Shown: in pieces, positions 4,951 to 11,366 of the stretch
How positions within the stretch are numbered: the first letter of the stretch is position 1
Layout of the letters: each line of letters starts with the position of its first letter
Source of the DNA: JAKAQB01 sp027320105
GTDB taxonomy: Bacteria > Actinomycetota > Acidimicrobiia > Acidimicrobiales > Palsa-688
NCBI GenBank assembly: GCA_027320105.1
Contig: DAHVMA010000078.1
Location: 1-11,635 of the forward strand
DNA: 11,635 bases
Direction of reading: 5' to 3'
Made by a program: the position numbers and the translations under genes
Notes under the pieces: model-generated
Databases searched by the model: none
The model's input: only the letters and a program-made list of their open reading frames with translations
What the model was told of the DNA's origin: nothing

Positions 4951-6543
4951 GTGATCTCGGCGCGCAACCTCAGTGTGGAGGTCGGCGGCCGTCTCACCCT
5001 CGAGGCGGCCAGCTTCACGATCCGCGCCGGCGACAAGGTTGGTCTGGTGGGCCGCAACGGTGCTGGCAAGACCAGCCTTCTCAGGGTCCTCGGCGGTGTC
5101 GGCCTGCCCGCCGCCGGAGTCGTCGACGTGCACGGCCGGCTCGGGTTCCTCACCCAGGACCCCCGGCAGCTGGCCGGCATCGATGCCGCCACCTCCCTGG
5201 CCCACGTCCTGTCCGGCCGCGGCCTCGACGAGCTGGCCGAGTGCATGGAGAAGCTGCGCCTCGCCTTGGAGGAGAGCCCGACGGAGCGAGCTGCGGCCCG
5301 CTACGGCCGGGCCGAGGAGGCCTTCGCCGGCGCCGGGGGTTATGCCGCCGAATCGGAGGCCCGTGCGCTCCTCGCCGGGCTCGGCCTCGAGCCGTCCCGG
5401 GCCGACTTGCCCGTCGGCGTGCTCTCGGGTGGCCAAAGGCGCCGCGTCGAGCTGGCCCGGATCCTCTTCGGCGGGAGCGACGTGCTGCTCCTCGACGAGC
5501 CGACCAACCACCTCGACGTCGACGCCAAGACGTGGCTGATGAACTTCCTCGCCTCCTACCGTGGGGCTCTGCTCGTCGTCAGCCACGACATCGAGCTCCT
5601 CGACGAGGCCATCACCCGGGTGCTCCACCTAGACGAGGGCACCCTTGTCGAGTACAAGGGCACCTACAGCCAGTACCGGGACGCTCGCGCCCGCGACGAG
5701 GTCCGGCTGGCCAAGCTGGCCGAACGCCAGCAGGCGGAGATCAAGCGCCTCTCCGACCTGGCCGAGTCGATGCGCCACCAGACGGCCAAGCGCGCCCGCA
5801 TCGCCAAGTCCCTCGACAAGCGCGTCGGCCGGCTCCAGTCGGCGGCGGTGGAGGCGCCCACCCGCAGGGACCGCGCCTACCGGGTGCGCTTCCCCGAGCC
5901 GCCCCGCCCCGGGCGGGTGGTGGTGGGGGCCGACGACCTGTCACAGGCTTACGGCGGCCCGCCGGTCTTCGAAGGTGTGAGCTTCGCCGTGGAGCGGGGC
6001 GAGCGCCTCCTCGTGATGGGATTGAACGGGGCTGGCAAGACCAGCCTCCTGCGCATCCTCACCGGCCGCGCCACCCCGGCCGCGGGCTCGTACCGGTGGG
6101 GGCTGGGCGTTTCGGCGGGGTACTACGCCCAGGAGCACGAGGGCATACGCCCCGGAGCCACCGTCCTCGACCACCTCCGCGAGCTGTCGAGCGCGCCCGT
6201 GACGGAGCTGCGCGGGTTGCTCGGGATGTTCGGGTTGGTCGGCGAGATCGCCTTGCAGGACGCGGGGACTCTCTCCGGCGGGGAGAAGACCAAGCTGGCG
6301 CTGGCTCAGCTCGTCGCCGGGCGCCACAACCTGTTGCTGCTCGACGAGCCGACCAACAACCTCGACCCGCCGTCGCGGGAGGCTGTCGGCCGGGCGCTTT
6401 CGGCCTGGCCGGGGGCGATGGTGCTTGTCAGCCACGACGTCGGCTTTGTCGCCGAGCTCGCCCCCGACCGGGTGCTGCTCCTGCCCGACGGCACCCTCGA
6501 CGCGTGGAGCGACGACCTGCTCGAGCTCGTGGCGATGGCGTGA
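4951..6543 (+). CDS. ABC-F family ATPase (Rv1473-like)
   Basis: ABC-F proteins have two ATPase domains and no membrane part; they bind the ribosomal E site and act in translation or protect the ribosome from antibiotics. This 530-residue protein has Walker A GRNGAGKTS (34-42), signature LSGGQ (158-162), Walker B with DEPTNHLD (182-189) and switch SHD (211-213) in the first domain. A charged helical linker (about 245-310, Arg/Lys-rich) is the P-site tRNA interaction motif. The second domain has GLNGAGKTS (357-365), LSGGEKTK (441-448), DEPTNNLD (465-472) and SHD (494-496). From memory it resembles mycobacterial Rv1473 over its whole length, including the ending LLPDGTLDAWSDD. The GTG start fits the family N-terminus (MISARNLSVEVGG); no in-frame ATG or clear ribosome-binding site exists upstream. 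It is followed 16 bases later by the next gene. Resistance versus housekeeping role cannot be decided. Confidence 0.93.
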   Translation: MISARNLSVEVGGRLTLEAASFTIRAGDKVGLVGRNGAGKTSLLRVLGGVGLPAAGVVDVHGRLGFLTQDPRQLAGIDAATSLAHVLSGRGLDELAECMEKLRLALEESPTERAAARYGRAEEAFAGAGGYAAESEARALLAGLGLEPSRADLPVGVLSGGQRRRVELARILFGGSDVLLLDEPTNHLDVDAKTWLMNFLASYRGALLVVSHDIELLDEAITRVLHLDEGTLVEYKGTYSQYRDARARDEVRLAKLAERQQAEIKRLSDLAESMRHQTAKRARIAKSLDKRVGRLQSAAVEAPTRRDRAYRVRFPEPPRPGRVVVGADDLSQAYGGPPVFEGVSFAVERGERLLVMGLNGAGKTSLLRILTGRATPAAGSYRWGLGVSAGYYAQEHEGIRPGATVLDHLRELSSAPVTELRGLLGMFGLVGEIALQDAGTLSGGEKTKLALAQLVAGRHNLLLLDEPTNNLDPPSREAVGRALSAWPGAMVLVSHDVGFVAELAPDRVLLLPDGTLDAWSDDLLELVAMA

Positions 6544-6549
6544 GACAAC

Positions 6550-6554
6550 GGAGG
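6550..6554 (+). promoter_or_regulatory. Ribosome-binding site GGAGG for the NimA-like gene
   Basis: GGAGG in the 16-base gap after the ABC-F stop lies five bases before GTG 6560. It is the best Shine-Dalgarno sequence in the window and fixes the GTG as the start over the open frame that continues upstream. Confidence 0.8.
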
Positions 6555-6559
6555 AGACC

Positions 6560-7231
6560 GTGACCAACCAGCTCGTGCCGACGCGGCGGACCAACCTCAG
6601 GCGCCACCACGACCGGGCCAGCTACGCCCGCGCCGACATCGACGCCATCCTCGACGAGGGCATGATCTGCCACGTGGCGGCGTGCGTCGACGGCGTGCCG
6701 TGGATGATCCCGACCGCCTACGGCCGCGATGGTGACGTGCTGTACCTGCACGGCGCCTCCGGAAACCACCTGCTGAAAGTTGCCGGTGAAGGTGGCGAGA
6801 TCGTCGTGACGGTGAGCCTGCTCGACGGGATGGTGCTTGCCCGTTCGACGTTCAATCATTCATTCAACTACCGGTCGGTGGTGGTGTTCGGCCGGGCCGA
6901 GGATGTGACCGACCCCGCCGAGAAGGCCCACGCCCTCGACGTGATCGTCGACCACCTGCTGCCGGGTCGCAGCAAGGAAGCCAGGCCCCCGACCGACGCC
7001 GAGCTGCGCAAGACGGCGGTCGTTCGCCTGGCGGTCCGGGAGGCGTCGGCCAAGATCCGCACCGGACCGCCCAAGGACGACGAAGCCGACCTCGGGCTGC
7101 CCGTCTGGGCGGGGGTGCTGCCGCTGCGGACCGTCGCCGGGGCGCCGCAACCCGACGCCGGCAACCAGCCGGGGGTTCTCGAGAGCGCCGGCCTGACACA
7201 GCCCGGCCGCTGGGGGAGCCCGCTCCGATGA
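6560..7231 (+). CDS. NimA-like pyridoxamine 5'-phosphate oxidase-family flavin protein
   Basis: The 223-residue protein belongs to the split-barrel flavin-binding family that includes NimA and many actinobacterial FMN/F420/heme binders. Typical pieces are a start RTNLRRHHDRASYARADIDA, GMICHVAACVDGVPWMIPTA, GDVLYLHGASGNHLLK (flavin phosphate region), LLDGMVLARSTFNHSFNYRSV and the late VREASAKIRTGPPKDD followed by LPVWAGVLPLR. Members such as NimA reduce 5-nitroimidazoles, but most have unknown substrates, so resistance should not be inferred. Start GTG is set by GGAGG at 6550. The stop overlaps the next gene's ATG (ATGA at 7228-7231), and GGGGGAG at 7212-7218 inside this gene serves as the next ribosome-binding site, so the two are translationally coupled. 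Length is normal, with a C-terminal tail of about 30 residues. Confidence 0.9.
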   Translation: MTNQLVPTRRTNLRRHHDRASYARADIDAILDEGMICHVAACVDGVPWMIPTAYGRDGDVLYLHGASGNHLLKVAGEGGEIVVTVSLLDGMVLARSTFNHSFNYRSVVVFGRAEDVTDPAEKAHALDVIVDHLLPGRSKEARPPTDAELRKTAVVRLAVREASAKIRTGPPKDDEADLGLPVWAGVLPLRTVAGAPQPDAGNQPGVLESAGLTQPGRWGSPLR

Positions 7232-8148
7232 GCCGTGTCCTCGCCCCCGGCGTCGTGGAGATCGACACCCTCCTAGGGGGGTGGGAGCGGGTGACCGCCG
7301 GCTACCTGATCGAGGGCCCCGCCCCCCTGCTCGTCGAGACGGGAAGCCAGACGTCGGTCCCCGCCCTGCTTGCCGCCTTGGAGGCCCACGGTGTCGCCGC
7401 CGGCGACCTCGCCGGCGTTGCCGTCACCCACATCCACCTCGACCACGCCGGCGGGGTCGGCGACGTGGCAAGGGCGTTCCCCCGGGCCACGGTGTACGTG
7501 CACGAGAAGGGCGCCCGACACCTCGCCGACCCGTCCCGGCTGGTGGCCTCCGCCGCCATTGTCTACGGCGATCTCCTCGACAGCCTCTACGGCCGGCTCG
7601 AGCCGACGCCGGCCGAGCGCCTGCACGTCCTGCACGACGGCGAGGAGATCGTCGTCGGGCCGGGCCGGGTCCTCACGACGATCGACTCGCCCGGCCACGC
7701 CAAGCACCACCTGGCGCTCATGGACACCGACAGCGGACTGCTGTTCGCCGGCGACGCCGCCGGCGTCCGGCTCCCCGACGCCGGCGTCCTCTGGCCGGCG
7801 ACGCCGCCGGCCGACTTCGACCTCGAGCTGGCGTGCCGGTCGCTGCAGCGGTTCCGGGACCGCAACCCGGCCGGCGTGGCCCTGGCCCACTACGGGTTGC
7901 TGCCAGAGCCGATGGCGATGCTCGACGAGGCGGAGGACAGCTTGCGGCGGTGGGCGGCTACGGCCGAGACGGCGTGGAGGCATGGCAGGGAGATCGCCCA
8001 GGCACTCGAAGCGGAGCACGGCCTGGCGGCGGACATCGACCCTGACGCCCGCGAGCGCATGCAGACGCTCAACGGCGTGCACTCCAACGCCGCCGGGCTC
8101 CGCCTGTGGCTGGAACGCGAGCACGGCGGATCCCCACCGTCCCACTGA
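7228..8148 (+). CDS. Metallo-beta-lactamase-fold hydrolase
   Basis: This 306-residue cytoplasmic protein has the full set of di-metal ligands: THIHLDH (His68, His70, Asp72, His73), His157 in DSPGHAKHH, Asp176 in LFAGDAAG and His221 in LAHYG. It is therefore expected to be an active zinc or iron hydrolase of the glyoxalase II-like branch. A C-terminal helical extension (about 230-300) follows the catalytic domain and may cover the active site. The substrate cannot be deduced; thioesters, lactones or phosphodiesters are all used in the superfamily. It overlaps the preceding NimA-like gene by four bases, which suggests coordinated work on one small molecule or stress response. No signal peptide is visible, arguing against a secreted beta-lactamase. 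Confidence 0.9.
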   Translation: MSRVLAPGVVEIDTLLGGWERVTAGYLIEGPAPLLVETGSQTSVPALLAALEAHGVAAGDLAGVAVTHIHLDHAGGVGDVARAFPRATVYVHEKGARHLADPSRLVASAAIVYGDLLDSLYGRLEPTPAERLHVLHDGEEIVVGPGRVLTTIDSPGHAKHHLALMDTDSGLLFAGDAAGVRLPDAGVLWPATPPADFDLELACRSLQRFRDRNPAGVALAHYGLLPEPMAMLDEAEDSLRRWAATAETAWRHGREIAQALEAEHGLAADIDPDARERMQTLNGVHSNAAGLRLWLEREHGGSPPSH

Positions 8149-8156
8149 TCGCGCTC

Positions 8157-8180
8157 GGAACCCGCCGGCACCACGGTTCC
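8157..8180 (+). terminator. Inverted repeat after the MBL gene
   Basis: GGAACC (8157-8162) and GGTTCC (8175-8180) form a six-base-pair stem with a 12-base loop, starting eight bases after the MBL stop. No T-run follows. It may end the ABC-F/NimA-like/MBL transcript before the sensor-kinase cassette. Confidence 0.35.
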
Positions 8181-8206
8181 CTATCGTGCCTCGTGCCGCC
8201 CGGCAA

Positions 8207-8220
8207 GGGCATTTCGACCC
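8207..8220. promoter_or_regulatory. Weak DosR-box-like dyad upstream of the second PPOX gene
   Basis: GGGCATTTCGACCC has 10 of 14 positions in common with the core of the DosR box, GGGACTWWAGTCCC, and lies 36 bases before GTG 8257. The flanking bases do not fit the full 20-bp consensus, and no convincing -10 lies downstream. It is recorded because the regulator encoded just downstream carries a DosR-type recognition helix. Confidence 0.2.
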
Positions 8221-8256
8221 TATGCGTGCTGCCGCCCACCCCGGCAGGCTGCCCGC

Positions 8257-8781
8257 GTGCCCCTCGATCGCAACGGCCTGCAGATCCTTTCCCGGGACCA
8301 GTGCCTGGAGCTCCTGGCGGTCCGATCCATCGGGCGGATCGGACTCAGCCGTGACGCCCTCCCGACGATCCTGCCGGTCAACTACCGCGTCGTGGACGAC
8401 GACGTCCTCTACGCCACCGGCACGGGCACCAAGTCGCTCGCCGCCATCCACCACCAGGTCGTCGCCTTCGAGGTGGACGATGCCGACAGCGAGCGGGAGA
8501 TCGGGTGGAGCGTGGTCGTGGTGGGCATCCCCCGGGAGCTCGACGACCGGGACCTGCGCCTGGAGGAGGCCCGGGAGCTCGGGCTGCATCCCTGGATCGG
8601 CGAGCGGGCCCCGTTCCTGTACCGGCTGGCGACCGATCGGATCTCCGGCCGGCGGCTGGTGGCCAGGGACGTGCCGCCCGGGGCCCGCGGCGGGGCAGGG
8701 TCCCGGCCGGCCCGCACCCCTGGCGCACGCCGCCGCCCTCCCCCCGCCCAACCCTCTACGCCTGGTCCGTCCCGGCGCTGA
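8257..8781 (+). CDS. Pyridoxamine 5'-phosphate oxidase-fold protein (Rv3129-like)
   Basis: The 174-residue protein has the short PPOX_2 split-barrel: LLAVRSIGRIGLSRDALPTILPVNYRVVD, then a flavin-phosphate segment DVLYATGTGTKSLAA, VAFEVDDADSEREIGWSVVVVG and DRISGRRL. From memory it resembles Rv3129 and related proteins of the M. tuberculosis DosR regulon, which bind flavin or a similar cofactor and have unproven function. The last 40 or so residues are a low-complexity Pro/Arg/Gly tail outside the fold. GTG 8257 is the likely start because the family N-terminus follows at once; the ribosome-binding site is weak. It lies four bases ahead of the sensor kinase gene, strongly suggesting one transcript and a role linked to redox or oxygen sensing. 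Confidence 0.85.
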   Translation: MPLDRNGLQILSRDQCLELLAVRSIGRIGLSRDALPTILPVNYRVVDDDVLYATGTGTKSLAAIHHQVVAFEVDDADSEREIGWSVVVVGIPRELDDRDLRLEEARELGLHPWIGERAPFLYRLATDRISGRRLVARDVPPGARGGAGSRPARTPGARRRPPPAQPSTPGPSRR

Positions 8782-8785
8782 CATA

Positions 8786-9928
8786 ATGGGAGCGGTGTCC
8801 TACCACCGGGTGCGGGACGTCGACAAGCTCTATGCCCTGTTCGATGCCGTGCTGGTCATCGAGTCCGACCTCGACCTGGCCCGCCTGCTGCGGCGGACAG
8901 TCCGGGCCGCCGTCGAGTTGGTCGGGGCGCGCTACGGAGCCCTCGGAGTCATCGCCCCGGACGGCCAGGGCCTGTCGGAGCTCGTCTACGAGGGCATGGA
9001 CGACGACGCCATCAAGGTGATCGGCCACCTGCCCGAGGCCCGGGGGATCCTCGGGCTGCTGGTCCGGGAACCCCACCCGATCCGGCTGGCCGACCTGTCG
9101 GCGCACCCGGCGTCGGCTGGGTTCCCGCCCGGGCACCCGCAGATGGCGAGCTTCCTCGGGGTGCCGGTACGGGCGCGGGGTGAAGTGTTCGGAAACCTGT
9201 ACCTGACCGAGAAGATCGCGGCCGCCGAGTTCACGGAGGAGGACGAGCAGCTCGTGGTGGCGCTGGCGTCAGCGGCCGGCACCGCCGTGGACAACGCCCG
9301 GATGTACGCCCGCGTCCGCCAGCTGACGCTCACCGAGGACAGGGAGCGCATCGCCCGGGACCTGCACGACACCGTCATCCAGCGAATCTTCGCCGTTGGC
9401 CTGTCCTTGCAGGCTCTGGATGGACGGGTGTCCTCCGATCCGCAGCTCGCCGAACGCCTCCACGACGCCGTCGACGAGCTCGACGAGACCATCCGCCAGA
9501 TCCGCACCACGATCTTCGCACTGGAACCGCCGCCCACGGCGGTCGCCATGCTCCGCAGCGAAGCCCTCGGCGTCTGCACCGAATCCAGCCGCAGCCTCGG
9601 CTTCGAGCCGACCATCCGGTTCGAGGGAGCGGTCGACGCCGTGGCCACCCACATCGGGATCGACGGGCTCGCCACCCTGCGCGAGGCGCTCTCCAACGTC
9701 GGCCGCCATGCGCAGGCGAGCCACGTCGTCGTGACCCTCGCTGCCACCGGGGGCGAGCTGTCGCTGACCGTCGCCGACGACGGCGTCGGCTTCCGCCCGG
9801 TGGAGTCCGCCGGCCACGGGCTGGCCAACATGGCGCGGCGGGCCGAGGCGCTCGGCGGTCGGTTCCGGATCGCCACCCGCCCCGAGGGGGGGACGCTCGT
9901 CGAGTGGCGGGTGCCGCTGGCGGCCTGA
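8786..9928 (+). CDS. DevS/DosS-like GAF sensor histidine kinase
   Basis: The 380-residue soluble kinase has one GAF domain (about 20-172), a HisKA_3 dimerisation region with the phosphoacceptor His194 in RERIARDLHDTVIQR, and a HATPase_c domain with REALSNVGRHA (299-309), VADDGVGF (329-336) and GHGLANMARRAEALGG (343-358). The GAF sequence LSAHPASAGFPPGHPQMASF and the following LGVPVRARGEVFGNLYLTEK match the DosS heme GAF-A. His117 and Tyr139 fall at the positions of DosS His149 (heme ligand) and Tyr171 (distal, ligand gating), with the same 22-residue spacing. It is therefore a candidate O2/NO/CO or redox sensor; DosS has two GAF domains, this has one. ATG 8786 follows the previous stop by four bases; GTG 8795 is an alternative, preceded by a CATAAT box (8782-8787) that could give a leaderless message. 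The cognate regulator follows. Confidence 0.9.
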   Translation: MGAVSYHRVRDVDKLYALFDAVLVIESDLDLARLLRRTVRAAVELVGARYGALGVIAPDGQGLSELVYEGMDDDAIKVIGHLPEARGILGLLVREPHPIRLADLSAHPASAGFPPGHPQMASFLGVPVRARGEVFGNLYLTEKIAAAEFTEEDEQLVVALASAAGTAVDNARMYARVRQLTLTEDRERIARDLHDTVIQRIFAVGLSLQALDGRVSSDPQLAERLHDAVDELDETIRQIRTTIFALEPPPTAVAMLRSEALGVCTESSRSLGFEPTIRFEGAVDAVATHIGIDGLATLREALSNVGRHAQASHVVVTLAATGGELSLTVADDGVGFRPVESAGHGLANMARRAEALGGRFRIATRPEGGTLVEWRVPLAA

Positions 9929-10005
9929 CCCAACCGGTCCCCGCCCGCCGGCGCGCCCTGCTCGTGACGTCGGTGACCCCGGCGCGGCGCGAGGCATCCC
10001 AGATC

Positions 10006-10011
10006 AGGAAG
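10006..10011 (+). promoter_or_regulatory. Ribosome-binding site AGGAAG for the response regulator
   Basis: AGGAAG ends ten bases before ATG 10022 in the 93-base gap after the kinase. The gap also has a GTGAC / GTGACC direct repeat at 9964-9979 but no clear promoter, so co-transcription with the kinase remains likely. Confidence 0.45.
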
Positions 10012-10021
10012 ACTCGGTGGT

Positions 10022-10720
10022 ATGACCGTGAGAGTCTTCCTCCTCGACGACCATGAGCTCGTGCGGCGGGGCATCCGGGACCTGCTCGACCGGGAGGACG
10101 ACCTCGAAGTCGTCGGCGAGGCGGCCAGCGCCGACGAGGCGTTGCTGCGCGTCCCGCCGGCCCGCCCCGACGTGGCCCTCCTCGACGTGCGCCTCGGTGA
10201 CGACGCCGAGGGGATGAGCGGGATCGAGGTGTGCAGGGAGATCCGTTCGGCGCACCCCGAGGTGGCGTGCGTGATGCTGACGAGCTTCGCCGACGACGAC
10301 GCCCTCTTCGCCTCGATCATGGCCGGCGCCGCCGGCTACCTCCTCAAGCAGGTCCGGGGCCAGGACCTGGTGGGCGCCATCCGCCGGGTGGCCCACGGCG
10401 ACAGCCTCCTCGACCCGGCCGTGACCGCTCGGGTCCTCGAGCGGCTCCGCCAGCCTGCCGCCACCGACCCGCTCGCCGGCCTGAGCCCTCAGGAGCGGCG
10501 CATCCTGGAGCTCATCAGCGACGGGCTCACCAACCGCCAGATCGCCGCCCAGATGTACCTCGCGGAGAAGACCGTGAAGAACTACGTCTCCCGCCTGCTC
10601 GCCAAGCTCGGCATGTCCCGTCGCAGCGAGGCCGCAGCCTTCGCCGCCCGCGTCGACGAGCGCTCCCATCACGAGCGGGTCGTGCCCGGCGTCGACGAGC
10701 GCTCCCGTCACCAGCGCTGA
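10022..10720 (+). CDS. NarL/DevR-type response regulator
   Basis: The 232-residue regulator has a receiver domain with Asp9/Asp10, phosphoacceptor Asp55 (VALLDVRL), Thr87 and Lys109, and a LuxR-type helix-turn-helix at about 154-205. The segment AEKTVKNYVSRLLAKLGM is, from memory, identical to the recognition region of mycobacterial DevR/DosR, and GLTNRQIAAQMY just before differs by a few residues, so a DosR-like DNA target is expected. Compared with DosR the loop after Asp55 has four extra residues (GDDAEGMSG). The C-terminus is extended by a 13-residue tandem duplication, VDERSHHERVVPG then VDERSRHQR. ATG 10022 is used; a GTG two codons later is the only nearby alternative. It is almost certainly the partner of the upstream kinase. 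It would activate genes when the sensor is in its active ligand state. Confidence 0.93.
   Translation: MTVRVFLLDDHELVRRGIRDLLDREDDLEVVGEAASADEALLRVPPARPDVALLDVRLGDDAEGMSGIEVCREIRSAHPEVACVMLTSFADDDALFASIMAGAAGYLLKQVRGQDLVGAIRRVAHGDSLLDPAVTARVLERLRQPAATDPLAGLSPQERRILELISDGLTNRQIAAQMYLAEKTVKNYVSRLLAKLGMSRRSEAAAFAARVDERSHHERVVPGVDERSRHQR
10652..10716. repeat. 39-bp tandem duplication at the end of the regulator gene
   Basis: GTCGACGAGCGCTCCC begins at 10652 and again at 10691, 39 bp apart; over 26 bases (10652-10677 and 10691-10716) only two differ. The period is a multiple of three, so the copy adds 13 residues to the C-terminus without changing frame. The stop follows directly after the second partial copy. 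Confidence 0.85.
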
Positions 10721-10850
10721 TCGGGCGCGCGTCGGTCGGCGACCGCCCAAGGGATCACACGCCGGCGCCGCCCCCGCCGCCAGCACCCTCCCGTCGACGC
10801 CGGCCATCCCGCGCGCCGGGACCGAGCGGCCCCGGCACGCGGCCCGGGTG

Positions 10851-10936
10851 CGGAGGGAGTGGGATTTGAACCCACGGTGCCCAAAGGACACAACGGTTTT
10901 CGAGACCGTCCGATTCGGCCGCTCTCGCATCCCTCC
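10851..10936 (-). tRNA. tRNA-Ser(CGA)
   Basis: The minus strand folds as an 86-base class II tRNA. The acceptor stem GGAGGGA pairs with TCCCTCC, with G as discriminator, as required by seryl-tRNA synthetase. The anticodon stem ACGGT/ACCGT encloses the loop CTCGAAA, giving anticodon CGA, which reads UCG. A variable arm of the serine type lies around TGTCCTTTGGGCA, and the T-arm is GTGGG-TTCAAAT-CCCAC. CCA is not encoded. UCG is a frequent serine codon in such genomes. The gene is transcribed away from the integrase remnant that lies at its 5' side. Confidence 0.95.
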
Positions 10937-10947
10937 TCGCAGGTCAG

Positions 10948-10953
10948 AGCATA
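10948..10953 (-). promoter_or_regulatory. Possible -10 box for tRNA-Ser
   Basis: TATGCT on the minus strand ends 11 bases before the mature tRNA 5' end and fits the TAnnnT pattern. No good -35 is seen at 17 bp. It lies within 10 bases of the start of the integrase remnant, so the element's arrival may have replaced part of the original promoter. Confidence 0.3.
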
Positions 10954-10957
10954 TGGG

Positions 10958-11366
10958 ATGCGGTACCAAGACCGAGTACAAGCCGGGGTACTGCGGCTGC
11001 GGGTCAACGTCGGCAACAACCCGGCCACCGGCCGCCCCGTCCAACGCTCGCGCAACGTGCGCGGCGGGGTGCGGGTCGCGGAGCGGGAGCTCGCCCCGAC
11101 CAAGACAGGGCGGGTGCGCCGCCTCTCGCTCGACACCCGCACCCTCGAGTTGCTCGCCGGCTACCGCACGCAGGCTGAGGGCTGGGCCGGCGAGGCCCGC
11201 ATCGTCCTCGCCGAGGGCGGGTTCGTGTTGAGCCTCGACCCGTCCGAGGTCTCGCCGCTCGAGCCCGATACCATCACCGCCGGCTTCACCCGCTCGGCCC
11301 GCCGCGTCGGCGCGACGCTGCGCTTCCACGACCTGCGCCATGAGCGCCGCGCTGCTCATCAAGTGA
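10958..11366 (+). pseudogene. Tyrosine recombinase (phage-type integrase) remnant
   Basis: From ATG 10958 the product has an arm-binding N-terminal segment (LRLRVNVGNNPATGRPVQRS, then VRGGVRVAERELA). This joins directly to the middle of the catalytic domain: PTKTGRVRRLSLDTRTLELL, a divergent central part, and ATLRFHDLRH, which holds the His-x-x-Arg motif. The core-binding domain and the first catalytic Arg block (about 150-180 residues) are missing between RELA and PTKT. After HDLRH (11327-11341) the expected continuation SAALLIK is found in another frame (ATGAGCGCC at 11340), showing a small frameshift. It stops at TGA 11364-11366, where IS sequence begins. The C-terminal catalytic His/Trp and Tyr are absent, so it is inactive. 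It lies at the 5' side of tRNA-Ser and probably marks the edge of an old genomic island. The frame stays open beyond 11366, but only as antisense of the transposase. Confidence 0.85.

Noticed and set aside
3835..5628. Long minus frame of 597 residues across prmA and the first half of the ABC-F gene
   Set aside because: It is antisense to the ABC-F gene and out of frame with prmA; its Arg/Gly-rich product is a shadow of GC-rich coding DNA.
6560..7231. Calling the NimA-like protein a 5-nitroimidazole resistance gene
   Set aside because: The fold is shared by many proteins with other roles; nothing in the sequence proves that activity.
7273..8784. Long minus frame of 503 residues opposite the MBL and PPOX genes
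   Set aside because: Antisense to two well-supported genes with complete motifs; no protein motif of its own.
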